From: Solirubrobacterales bacterium
Lineage (GTDB): Bacteria; Actinomycetota; Thermoleophilia; Solirubrobacterales; 70-9
Reading direction: 5' to 3'
DNA length: 46,958 nt
Assembly: GCA_020438295.1 (NCBI GenBank)
Contig: JAGQUV010000012.1
Span: 1 to 46,958, forward strand
Part shown: piece by piece, positions 1-6,945 of the stretch
How the letters are laid out: each line of letters begins with the position of its first letter
How positions within the stretch are numbered: position 1 is the first letter of the stretch
Program-made: the position numbers and the translations under genes
The notes under the pieces: generated by a model
What the model was told of the DNA's origin: nothing
Database searches by the model: none
Seen by the model: the letters and a program-made list of their open reading frames with translations, nothing else

Positions 1-27
1 AGACCGACCCGCAACCGCATTTGCTGG

Positions 28-33
28 CATAAT
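28..33 (+). promoter_or_regulatory. -10 box (CATAAT) of the patatin gene
   Basis: CATAAT ends nine bases before the ATG at 43. A transcript starting 6-8 bases downstream would have almost no leader, and no purine-rich ribosome site is visible. The -35 region is mostly outside the window. Confidence 0.4.
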
Positions 34-42
34 CGACCGCCG

Positions 43-1305
43 ATGGGCAAGGTCGTGAACATCGAGGAATCCTCAAAGCGACGGGCCGCACGCAGCCGCC
101 GCAAGACCTCGAAGACCGCATTGGTGCTCGGCGGGGGCGGATTCACCGGCGGGGTTTACGAAATCGGCGCGCTGCGGGCGCTCGACCTGCTGGCGGTCAA
201 TGCCACGGTCAACGACTTCGACATGTACGTCGGCACCAGCGCCGGCTCGTTCATCGGCAGCATGCTGGCCGCCGGGGTCACCCCGGAGGAGATGATGCGG
301 GTCCTGACCGACGAGGAGGATGCTCCGATCGAGCGCCTCAGCCAGGATGTGATGCTGCGACCGAACCTGAATGAGTACGCGCGCAAGGCGGTCACCTTCC
401 CGCTCCACGTGGCCGCCGTGGTCAAGAACCTGCTTCCCCGGATCAACGACGTATCGGCGATCGACGTCGGCTACGCGCTGGCCGAGCACCTGCCGAAGGG
501 GCTCTACGCGAACCACGGGATCGGCGAATACGTGAAGGAGGTCCTGGCGACCCGCGGCGTCACCGACTCGTTCGACGCCCTCCAGCACGACCTTTACCTG
601 ACCGCGACCGACCTCGACAGCGGCGACCGGATCGTGCTCGGGGACGACCAGGACGGGGACTGGAGCGGCGTCCCGATTTCGAAGGCGGTCGAGTGCTCGA
701 CCGCCCTGCCCCTGGTCTACGAGCCGGTCGAGGTGAACGGCAGGACGCTGGTCGACGGCGGGATCTACTCGACGACCAACGTCGACGTAGCGGTCGAGCA
801 CGGGGCCGAGTTCATCGTCGTGGTCAACCCGATGGTGCCGTACATAAACGACCGCCACAGCGGGGTCCCGACCGTCTCGGGAGGCCGCGCCCGCCGGATC
901 GCCGAGATGGGGGTCCCGGCGATCGCCAACCAGTCGTTCCGGCTGCTGCTCCACCAGCGGCTGCACAAGATGGTCGCGGGCTGGGAGAAGCGGTTCCCCG
1001 GGGTCGACATACTGCTGCTCGAGCCCGACCTCGACGACGAGCTGATGTTCGGGACCTCGATCATGGACTACTCGCGCCGGCTGGAGATCGCCACCCACGG
1101 CTTCGAGACGGTCACCCACCGGCTGGCCGGAGACTACGCCGACTACACCGCGATCGCCGAGAAGCACGGCATCCAGATCTCGGCCAAGCGGCTGCGCCGG
1201 GTGGTCCGCAAGATCCGGGAGCAGGAGTCGTCGGAGGACTCGGTCTGGCGCCGGATCTTCGAGCAGACGACCGGGGCGCTGTTGCGCCAGACCGGCACTT
1301 CCTGA
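43..1305 (+). CDS. Patatin-like phospholipase family protein
   Basis: 420 residues. Patatin-family serine hydrolases cleave acyl esters of lipids with a Ser-Asp dyad. The glycine-rich oxyanion motif GGGGFTGG lies near residues 30-37, the nucleophile elbow GTSAGS at 64-69 gives Ser66, and the dyad aspartate is Asp238 in VDGG. The N-terminus (residues 10-24) is strongly basic without a hydrophobic signal, so the protein is probably cytoplasmic or membrane-peripheral. The first ATG is used; it sits just behind a -10 box. The convergent neighbour is an acyl-CoA synthetase, which would fit release and re-activation of fatty acids, but that link is inference. The substrate is not known. Confidence 0.88.
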   Translation: MGKVVNIEESSKRRAARSRRKTSKTALVLGGGGFTGGVYEIGALRALDLLAVNATVNDFDMYVGTSAGSFIGSMLAAGVTPEEMMRVLTDEEDAPIERLSQDVMLRPNLNEYARKAVTFPLHVAAVVKNLLPRINDVSAIDVGYALAEHLPKGLYANHGIGEYVKEVLATRGVTDSFDALQHDLYLTATDLDSGDRIVLGDDQDGDWSGVPISKAVECSTALPLVYEPVEVNGRTLVDGGIYSTTNVDVAVEHGAEFIVVVNPMVPYINDRHSGVPTVSGGRARRIAEMGVPAIANQSFRLLLHQRLHKMVAGWEKRFPGVDILLLEPDLDDELMFGTSIMDYSRRLEIATHGFETVTHRLAGDYADYTAIAEKHGIQISAKRLRRVVRKIREQESSEDSVWRRIFEQTTGALLRQTGTS

Positions 1306-1366
1306 CCGGAACCTCCCGAGCGGTACCCGGGCCCGGCCACGCCCCCCAACGCGGAGCGGTTTGGCC

Positions 1367-3166
1367 TCAGGACGAGTAGAGCCCTTCGATCACGTCTTCA
1401 TACTTGGAGACGATCACCGGCCGTTTCAGCTTCATGGTCGGGGTCAGCTCGCCGCCCTCCTGGGTCAGGTCGGCCGGGAGGATCTCGAACCGCTTGATCT
1501 GCTCGACCGAGGCGAAATGGGAGTTGACGTCGTCGATGTGATTTTCGATCGTCTCGTGGACTTCCTTGTTGCGGGCCATCGCGGCCGGCTCGTCCAGCGT
1601 GCCCTGCTCGGCCGCGAACTGGGTCAGGGCCTCCTGGTCGAGGGTGATCAGGGCGACCAGATAGGGCTTGCGATCGCCGACCACGACGCACTGTGAGACC
1701 AGCGGGTGGCGCTTGATCATCGCCTCGATGTTGACCGGGGTGATGTTCTTGCCCCCGGCGGTGATGATGATCTCCTTCTTGCGGCCGGTGATCGTCACGT
1801 AGCCGTCCTCGTCGATCGAGGCGAGGTCGCCGGTGTGCAGCCAGCCGTCGACCAGCACCTCCCGGGTCGCCTCGTCGTTCTTGTAGTAGCCCTGGAAGAC
1901 GTTGTCGCCGCGGACCAGCAGCTCGCCGTCGTCGGCGATCCGCACCTCGACGCCGGGGACCGGTTTGCCGACCGTTCCGACCTTCTGGGCGCCGGGCAGG
2001 TTGGCCGTCCCCCCGGTCGAGGTCTCGGTCATGCCCCACGCCTCGAGCAGCGGGACCCCGGCGGCGTGGAAGAAGCGCAGGATCTCGGGGTCGATCGGGG
2101 CGGCGCCGGTGAGCGCCAGTTTCAGCCTGCCGCCGAACACCTCCCGGATCGTCTTCAGCACCAGCCGGTCGGCGATCTCGTACTGCTTCCTCAGGATGAA
2201 GTTCGGGGTCCTGCCCTCGTCTTCGACCTCCCGCATCCGCATGCCGACCTTGATCGCCCACTTGAACAGCCCGGCCTTGACCCCGCCGGCGTTGGCGGCG
2301 CCGGCGATGATCGTGTCGTGGACCTTCTCGAAGATCCGCGGGACCGAGGGGAAGTTCTCCGGCTTCACCTCTGACAGGCTGGGAACGATCCGCAGCGGGT
2401 CGCGCTCCCAGAATGCGATCCGGCCGCCGACGTCGAGCACGCCGTACTGGATCAGCAGGGCGAAGACATGGGCGAGCGGGAGGAACAGGAAGGTCGTTTC
2501 GCCGGGGCCGAGCAGGTTGGCCTGCTCGGCCATGTTCAGCATCGCGCGGTAGTTGCCGTGTGAGATAACGCAGCCCTTGGGCGGGCCGGTCGTGCCCGAG
2601 GTGTAGACGATCTTGCAGATGTCGTCGCCGCTCACCGCGCCGACCCGCTCGTCCCAGGTCGACCGGTCGGCCGCCTCCCCCATCTCTTTCAGCCGGGCCA
2701 TCGAAACCGCGTCCTCGGCCTCCCCGACCATCTGGATGGTCTGCTCCAGGGCCGGGAGGCTGTCCCTGATCGCCCGGATCTTGTCCAGCTGCTCCTCGTT
2801 CTCGACCACCACGAAGCGGGCCCCGGAGTGCTCGAGCACGTACTCGCACTCGCTGGCCGAATTGGTCTGGTAGATCGGGACCACGACCGCGCCGGCGGCC
2901 ATCGCGGCGAAGTCGAACAGGGTCCATTCGGGTCGCGTGTTGCCGAGGATCGAGATCCGGTCGCCGTGCGCGACCCCGAGCTCGACCAGCCCGAGCGAGA
3001 TCTCGCGCACCTCGTCCAGGACCTGGTCGAAGGTCCTGGTCTCCCAGTTGCCGGCCTCGCCCTTGAACATGAACGCATCGTTCGTGCCGTACTGCTCGGC
3101 GGCATCCGGGAGCAGGTCGGCCAGGGTCTTCGAACTGCTGCTGGGCGAGGGATCGGTTTGAGGCAA
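1367..3166 (-). CDS. Long-chain acyl-CoA synthetase (AMP-forming, FadD15-like)
   Basis: 599 residues. It activates fatty acids to acyl-CoA through an acyl-adenylate. The P-loop-like motif YTSGTTGPPKG, the adenylate-binding stretch EAWGMTETS, the hinge WLHTGD and the C-terminal GRKKEIIITAGGKNI all match the long-chain (FadD15/FACS) group. Length is typical and no signal peptide is seen. The start is a TTG codon with AAGGAG about eight bases upstream; no better ATG is available. It lies downstream of a Nif3-like gene on the same strand, separated by a hairpin, so it is probably its own transcription unit. The product would feed beta-oxidation or lipid synthesis, whose enzymes recur across this window. 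Confidence 0.93.
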   Translation of the reverse strand: MPQTDPSPSSSSKTLADLLPDAAEQYGTNDAFMFKGEAGNWETRTFDQVLDEVREISLGLVELGVAHGDRISILGNTRPEWTLFDFAAMAAGAVVVPIYQTNSASECEYVLEHSGARFVVVENEEQLDKIRAIRDSLPALEQTIQMVGEAEDAVSMARLKEMGEAADRSTWDERVGAVSGDDICKIVYTSGTTGPPKGCVISHGNYRAMLNMAEQANLLGPGETTFLFLPLAHVFALLIQYGVLDVGGRIAFWERDPLRIVPSLSEVKPENFPSVPRIFEKVHDTIIAGAANAGGVKAGLFKWAIKVGMRMREVEDEGRTPNFILRKQYEIADRLVLKTIREVFGGRLKLALTGAAPIDPEILRFFHAAGVPLLEAWGMTETSTGGTANLPGAQKVGTVGKPVPGVEVRIADDGELLVRGDNVFQGYYKNDEATREVLVDGWLHTGDLASIDEDGYVTITGRKKEIIITAGGKNITPVNIEAMIKRHPLVSQCVVVGDRKPYLVALITLDQEALTQFAAEQGTLDEPAAMARNKEVHETIENHIDDVNSHFASVEQIKRFEILPADLTQEGGELTPTMKLKRPVIVSKYEDVIEGLYSS

Positions 3167-3185
3167 GTCGGGGCTCCTTCATCCC

Positions 3186-3208
3186 GGCCGGACGGCGGGC
3201 GTCCGGCC
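3186..3208. terminator. Hairpin between Nif3-like gene and acyl-CoA synthetase
   Basis: Perfect 9-bp stem GGCCGGACG/CGTCCGGCC with a 5-base loop. It lies about 20 bases upstream of the synthetase start and 57 bases past the Nif3-like stop on the same strand. There is no T-run, so an intrinsic terminator is only one reading; a leader hairpin is another. Confidence 0.4.
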
Positions 3209-3264
3209 CCGGGGTTGGTGAATTTCCCCGTCTCCGCGGGGAAGCTGACCCTGATCCTGCCACA

Positions 3265-4026
3265 TCAGATCGAATTCGGTACGTCGATGAACTCGTGCTC
3301 GACCGCGAACCGTTCGGCGACCAGTTCGCCCAGCCGCCTGATCCCTGCCTTCTCGGTGGCGTAGTGGCCGGCTGCGATGAAGTGGATCCCGCCCTCGCGG
3401 GCGTCGGCCATGACGTGCTCGGCCGGTTCGCCGGTCAGGAAGGCGTCGAGGCCGAGCTCGATCGCGCGGTGGATCTCGCCCGCGCCGGCGCCGGTCACGA
3501 CCCCGATCGAGCCGATCGACTCCGGGCCGTGGGGGAGGACCAGCGGGACCTGGCCGAGCTGCTCCTCGACCAGGACGAACAGGTCGGCGGCCGGAACCGG
3601 CTCCGGCCGTTTTCCGGTCACCCCGATGTGCCGACCCTTGGCCATCCCGATCTCGCCCGGGCCCGGGACAAAGCCGAGGCTGCGGCAGAGCAGCGCGTTG
3701 TTGCCGTAATCGGGGTGTGCGTCGAGCGGCAGGTGGTAGCCGGCGATCGAGAGCCCGGCGTCCAGCGCCGCTTTCAACCGGGTCGCCATCGCTTCGCTCA
3801 GGGCCCGGGGGTGGAAGTCCCAGAACAGGCCGTGGTGGGTGATCAGCAGGTCGGCCCCGGCCTCGATCGCGGCCTCGATCGACTCGAGATGGGCCGAGAC
3901 CGCCGAAGCGACCCGGCCGACCTCGGCCGAGCCCGGCACCTGGAGCCCGTTTGGCCCGTAGTCGCCGAACGAATTGATCTCCAGCAACTGGTCGCAGAAC
4001 GAGATCACTTCGTCGCGGGCAGCCAT
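3265..4026 (-). CDS. Nif3-like dinuclear metal centre protein (YbgI/YqfO family)
   Basis: 253 residues. The family forms ring-shaped hexamers with a dinuclear metal site; its enzymatic role is unsettled, with links to GTP cyclohydrolase I-like activity and metal handling. Seen here are the family hallmarks LLITHHG (His64, His65) and the C-terminal HYATEK segment, both metal-binding in known structures. Length equals the short, single-domain form without the PII-like insertion. The start chosen is ATG at 4026, because TAAGGT at 4033-4038 ends six bases upstream; a TTG six bases further out (4032) would lie between promoter and start. Cytoplasmic; no obvious functional tie to the neighbours. 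Confidence 0.87.
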   Translation of the reverse strand: MAARDEVISFCDQLLEINSFGDYGPNGLQVPGSAEVGRVASAVSAHLESIEAAIEAGADLLITHHGLFWDFHPRALSEAMATRLKAALDAGLSIAGYHLPLDAHPDYGNNALLCRSLGFVPGPGEIGMAKGRHIGVTGKRPEPVPAADLFVLVEEQLGQVPLVLPHGPESIGSIGVVTGAGAGEIHRAIELGLDAFLTGEPAEHVMADAREGGIHFIAAGHYATEKAGIRRLGELVAERFAVEHEFIDVPNSI

Positions 4027-4032
4027 CGGCAA

Positions 4033-4038
4033 ACCTTA
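4033..4038 (-). promoter_or_regulatory. -10 box (TAAGGT) of the Nif3-like gene
   Basis: Reads TAAGGT on the minus strand, six bases before the ATG at 4026. Together with the lack of a ribosome-binding site this suggests a leaderless message. Confidence 0.45.
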
Positions 4039-4089
4039 TCCGGCAGCCGGTCCGTCCCGCTGCCGCCACCGCTCCCGGGCCCCGGCTGA

Positions 4090-4113
4090 TAACCTACAAT
4101 CAAATGGTTGTAG
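4090..4113 (+). promoter_or_regulatory. Promoter and autoregulatory operator of the ArsR/SRPBCC operon
   Basis: TAACCT (4090-4095) is a -10 candidate eight bases before the ATG at 4104. An imperfect 20-bp palindrome at 4094-4113 (outer arms CTACAA/TTGTAG, 8 of 10 pairs matching) spans the presumed transcription start and the ATG itself. A dimeric winged-helix repressor bound here would block its own promoter. Confidence 0.5.
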
Positions 4114-4469
4114 ATAGCGCCGACGAAAAGCAGGCCGACCGGTTGTTCCGGGCCCTGGCGAACCCCACCCGGAGGGACATCGTCAAGCGGTCGATGCGGG
4201 ACGACTACTCGGTCTCGGCGCTGGCCCGCTGTTACACGACGAGCTTCGCCGCGGTCCAGAAGCACGTCGCGCTGCTCGAGGCGGCCAGGCTGGTCAGCAA
4301 GCGGCCCCGCGGTCGTGAGCAGATCGTCCGCGGCAACACCGAAGCGATCGAGACCGCCCGACGGCTGCTCGACCAGTTCGAAGAAGTCTGGCGCGAACGG
4401 ATCGACCTGTTCGACAAAGTCCTGAACCAACCAGAAAAGGAGGGTCCCGATGCCGGTGACCAACATTGA
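4104..4469 (+). CDS. ArsR-family winged-helix repressor
   Basis: 121 residues. The N-terminal half carries the ArsR fold: FRALANPTRRDIV near residues 15-27, then a helix-turn-helix around 36-60 (SVSALARCYTTSFAAVQKHV) and a basic wing (RPRGRE). No metal-binding cysteine pair of the classical ArsR sensors is seen; the single Cys43 lies in the HTH. This subtype, paired with SRPBCC/AHSA1 proteins, is common in actinobacteria and usually represses its own operon. The next gene begins inside its last 20 bases, so the two are translationally linked. The palindrome over its start codon fits autorepression. The inducer is unknown. Confidence 0.88.
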   Translation: MVVDSADEKQADRLFRALANPTRRDIVKRSMRDDYSVSALARCYTTSFAAVQKHVALLEAARLVSKRPRGREQIVRGNTEAIETARRLLDQFEEVWRERIDLFDKVLNQPEKEGPDAGDQH

Positions 4470-4938
4470 GAAGAGCCCGGAGAACCTGACCATGGTCGTC
4501 ACCTCGGAGTTCGAGGCGGAGCCGGGTCGCGTATGGCAGATGTGGGCGGACCCGCGCCTGCTCGAGCGGTGGTGGGGACCGCCCACCTGGCCGGCCACCT
4601 TCGTCGACCACGAATTCACCGTCGGCGGCAGGGCCAGTTACTTCATGACCGGCCCGGACGGCGACAAGGCCCGCGGGTGGTGGCGGTTCGAAGCGATCGA
4701 GCCGACCCACCGGATCGAGTTCGCGGACGGCTTCGCCGACCAGGACGGCGAGCCCGACGACGGGATGCCGACCATGGCCGTTCGCGTGTCGATCGGGCAG
4801 GACGGGGCGTCCGGATCGACCACCCGGATGGCCATCGAGTCTCGTTTCGACTCGATCGAAGACATGGAGAAGCTGGCCGAGATGGGCATGGAGGAGGGGA
4901 TCACGCTGGCGATCGGCCAGATCGACGACCTGCTCTAG
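4450..4938 (+). CDS. SRPBCC (AHSA1-type START-like) domain protein
   Basis: 162 residues. SRPBCC proteins form a helix-grip fold with a deep hydrophobic pocket. Family signatures are EFEAEPGRVWQMWADP near the N-terminus, LERWWGP at about residues 37-43, and the C-terminal helix ending in GMEEGITLAIGQIDDLL. The start at 4450 has a strong AAGGAGG about seven bases upstream, inside the repressor gene. Members partnered with ArsR repressors are proposed to bind small hydrophobic molecules or act as stress co-factors; no catalytic residues can be named, and the ligand is unknown. The stop codon lies in the first copy of a 21-bp tandem repeat. Confidence 0.85.
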   Translation: MPVTNIEKSPENLTMVVTSEFEAEPGRVWQMWADPRLLERWWGPPTWPATFVDHEFTVGGRASYFMTGPDGDKARGWWRFEAIEPTHRIEFADGFADQDGEPDDGMPTMAVRVSIGQDGASGSTTRMAIESRFDSIEDMEKLAEMGMEEGITLAIGQIDDLL

Positions 4939-4976
4939 CCCCGGTCCGTTCGTTCCTAGCCCCGGTCCGTTTGTTC
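4935..4976. repeat. 21-bp tandem duplication at the end of the SRPBCC gene
   Basis: Two adjacent 21-bp copies (4935-4955 and 4956-4976) beginning CTAGCCCCGGTCCGTT differ at one base. The first copy includes the TAG stop codon, so the duplication adds no coding sequence. Confidence 0.85.
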
Positions 4977-5046
4977 GGCAGGCCGGTGAAGCCGCGCCCC
5001 GGCCCGCTCCCGGGCCGGGGCGGGGAGGCCGCCGGCCGTTCCCCCG

Positions 5047-5052
5047 TAGGAT
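5047..5052 (+). promoter_or_regulatory. -10 box (TAGGAT) of the 88-residue gene
   Basis: TAGGAT is followed after six bases by GTG at 5059. A GTG at 5053 directly abuts the hexamer and would not be transcribed at its 5' end. Confidence 0.45.
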
Positions 5053-5058
5053 GTGGCC

Positions 5059-5325
5059 GTGGCCGAAAGTGAGCCCTTCGGGCAGACCCTGAGCTCCAGC
5101 GACGAGTTCATCGAGTCGCTGATGGACACCGATCTCTACTCGATGGGTGCCTATTTCTCCGACCGCAACCCCGAGCTGGTCGATGAAGTGATCGAGCGCA
5201 GCGAGGCGATCGAGCAGCGCGGGCTGCGCCGCTTCTCGCGGGAGGAGGGAGTCGACATCGAGGAGACCTTCCGCACCCTGCTGACCGGGCTGGCGGTGCG
5301 TTACTACAAGTCCGTGGCCAGCTGA
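5059..5325 (+). CDS. Small acidic protein of unknown function
   Basis: 88 residues from GTG at 5059 (90 if GTG 5053 were used). I do not recognise a family. The sequence is acidic in its first half (SSSDEFIESLMDTD), probably all-helical, with no cysteine, signal or membrane segment. It ends in TLLTGLAVRYYKSVAS. The following membrane-anchored DsbA-fold gene begins six bases after its stop, so the two are very likely co-transcribed from the promoter at 5047. A cytoplasmic partner or regulator of that protein is possible but unsupported. Confidence 0.7.
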   Translation: MAESEPFGQTLSSSDEFIESLMDTDLYSMGAYFSDRNPELVDEVIERSEAIEQRGLRRFSREEGVDIEETFRTLLTGLAVRYYKSVAS

Positions 5326-5331
5326 CCGGCG

Positions 5332-6054
5332 ATGGACGGTCCGGCTAAGCCGCCTCCCCGCCCGGGGCGCAAGCGGGTGCTGCTGATCCTTCTCGTCGCC
5401 GCGGGGGCGCTCGGCGTCGCGATCGTCGGCATGGCGACCCGCGAGCCCAGCCAAGACTACGAGCAGGCCGCCGGAACCAGTGACAGCCAGCGCATCTTCG
5501 GAGGCGTGCGGCAGCTCGACGACCGGCTCGGCGAGGACGGGGCCCCGGTCCAGATGCAACTCTTCCTCGACGCCCAGAGCGAGACCTATCGCGACCAGTT
5601 CCTGGACACCGTGCCGCCGCTGGTCAGCCGCAAGGTGCGCAGCGGCGAGCTGAAGCTGCTCTACCGGAACCGCTCGCTTACCCGCAACGCCACCGAGCTC
5701 AGCTTCTTCGCGATCGAAGCGGCCCAGGAGCAGGGCTACGGCTGGCAGTACGCCTACCTGATGTTCCGCAACCAGGAGCAGGCCAAGGCGACCGGGCTCG
5801 ATGAGGAGTTCCTCCAGACCCTCGCCGAGGCGATCCCGAACCTCGAGGTACCGGAGTGGAAGGACGACTTCGAGGCCGGCCTGGAACCGGGCAGCGCGAT
5901 CGAGGAGAGCCTGATCGAGCAGGACAAGCTGGCGATCGACCTGAGCATCCGGGACGAGCCGGCCGCGGTGGTCACCGGGCCGAACGGGACCGAGGTCGTA
6001 CAGGACGCTCCGGACCTCGACCGCCTGCTGCAGGCAATCGATTCAGTCCGGTAG
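5332..6054 (+). CDS. Membrane-anchored DsbA-fold protein lacking the CxxC site
   Basis: 240 residues. A basic N-terminus (KPPPRPGRKR) is followed by one hydrophobic helix, about residues 15-34, so the rest is probably extracytoplasmic. Residues 73-240 resemble the DsbA / thioredoxin_4 fold: a first strand VQMQLFLD, the long helical insert around residues 110-200 and a terminal strand-helix. At the active site, where the family has C-P-x-C, this protein reads S83-E84-T85-Y86. It has no cysteine at all, so it cannot be a disulphide oxidoreductase. It may be a structural or substrate-binding relic. It is co-transcribed with the 88-residue gene upstream. Confidence 0.7.
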   Translation: MDGPAKPPPRPGRKRVLLILLVAAGALGVAIVGMATREPSQDYEQAAGTSDSQRIFGGVRQLDDRLGEDGAPVQMQLFLDAQSETYRDQFLDTVPPLVSRKVRSGELKLLYRNRSLTRNATELSFFAIEAAQEQGYGWQYAYLMFRNQEQAKATGLDEEFLQTLAEAIPNLEVPEWKDDFEAGLEPGSAIEESLIEQDKLAIDLSIRDEPAAVVTGPNGTEVVQDAPDLDRLLQAIDSVR

Positions 6055-6071
6055 GCTCGACTCTCCTCTCT

Positions 6072-6145
6072 CGGGGCGTGGCGCAGCCTGGTAGCGCGCA
6101 CCGTTCGGGTCGGTGAGGTCCCCGGTTCGAATCCGGGCGCCCCGA
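6072..6145 (+). tRNA. tRNA-Pro (anticodon CGG)
   Basis: 74 bases folding as a full cloverleaf: acceptor CGGGGCG/CGCCCCG, D-stem GCGC/GCGC with AGCCTGGTA loop, anticodon stem CACCG/CGGTG with loop TTCGGGT (anticodon CGG, reads CCG), 5-base variable region, T-stem CCCGG/CCGGG with TTCGAAT loop, discriminator A. The 3' CCA is not encoded. Confidence 0.96.
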
Positions 6146-6304
6146 TATGGACAGGACTGCCCGGGGCCCGACGGGCAGTCCGGTTCCGTCCCGTCCGCCT
6201 GCGCTCGCCGAACCGGTGGAATCGGTCGGGCCGGCCGAACTGGGTGGGATGTTTCCGGTGTGCCCGGCAACTCCGGACCCGGTTCGCCGGCAGACGGTCG
6301 ATAG

Positions 6305-6342
6305 TGAGACAGAAATGTCGCAGATGCTACACTTCTGTTTCA
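6305..6342 (+). promoter_or_regulatory. 38-bp palindromic operator and promoter of the TetR/efflux operon
   Basis: Two nested inverted repeats share the same centre (6323.5): outer arms TGAGACAGAAAT/ACTTCTGTTTCA and inner TGTCGCA/TGCTACA. Overall 15 of 19 positions pair. TACACT (6328-6333), a -10 candidate nine bases before the GTG at 6343, lies inside it. The length would suit two repressor dimers. Confidence 0.6.
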
Positions 6343-6945
6343 GTGGAAATCGATCGTGAAGAACTGCTCAGGGGGGTTGCCAACGCGCTCACCTCCAACC
6401 CCGGTGCCCCGACCGGGGAGATCGCGGCTGCCGCGAACGTCAGCCGCGCCACGCTGCACCGCGTGCTGGGCGGGCGGGAAGAGCTGGTCGAGGCGACCTA
6501 CGGCTGGATGCTCGAGCAGTGCGGCCGGGTCTTCGACCGGGCCGGGATCGACCACGAACCGGTGCTCGAGGCGTTCGACCGGCTGATCGAGGACTCCTAT
6601 CCGCTGGCCCAGTCGCTCTGGCTGTTGATCGCGACGCCCGAGCTCGAGCGGGTTCCCGAACTGCTGGCCCGGCTCGAGGCCCAGGACCAGCGGCTCGAAC
6701 GCTTCTTCGTACGCGGACAGGAGGAAGGGCTGTTCCGCCGCGACCTGCCACCCCGCTGGCTTACCTACTCACTCGGCTCGCAGGTGATGTCGGCCTGGTA
6801 CATGGTCGATGACGGTTATGCCGGGGCGCGGGACGTGCCGCGGCTGGTCCGGGCCGCGGTTCTCGAAGGCGTGCTGGCCGACGCCGCCGGCTCGGCCGCC
6901 GAGACGCCGGGAAGTGCCGGGGCACCCCGCCCGAAGGAGTCGTAA
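6343..6945 (+). CDS. TetR-family transcriptional regulator
   Basis: 200 residues from GTG at 6343. The in-frame reading is open back to 6244, but that extension runs through the palindrome and promoter. The TetR helix-turn-helix lies at about residues 25-48 (TGEIAAAANVSRATLHRVLG), followed by the helical ligand-binding domain. Its stop overlaps the start of a DHA2 efflux pump by one base, so it almost certainly controls that pump and itself through the palindrome at 6305-6342. The inducer cannot be read from the sequence; regulators of this arrangement usually sense the pump's hydrophobic substrates. Residues after 185 are a low-complexity Ala/Gly/Pro tail. Confidence 0.9.
   Translation: MEIDREELLRGVANALTSNPGAPTGEIAAAANVSRATLHRVLGGREELVEATYGWMLEQCGRVFDRAGIDHEPVLEAFDRLIEDSYPLAQSLWLLIATPELERVPELLARLEAQDQRLERFFVRGQEEGLFRRDLPPRWLTYSLGSQVMSAWYMVDDGYAGARDVPRLVRAAVLEGVLADAAGSAAETPGSAGAPRPKES

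Noticed and set aside
6244..6342. N-terminal extension of the first TetR gene
   Set aside because: It would translate the palindromic promoter; GTG 6343 begins right after it.
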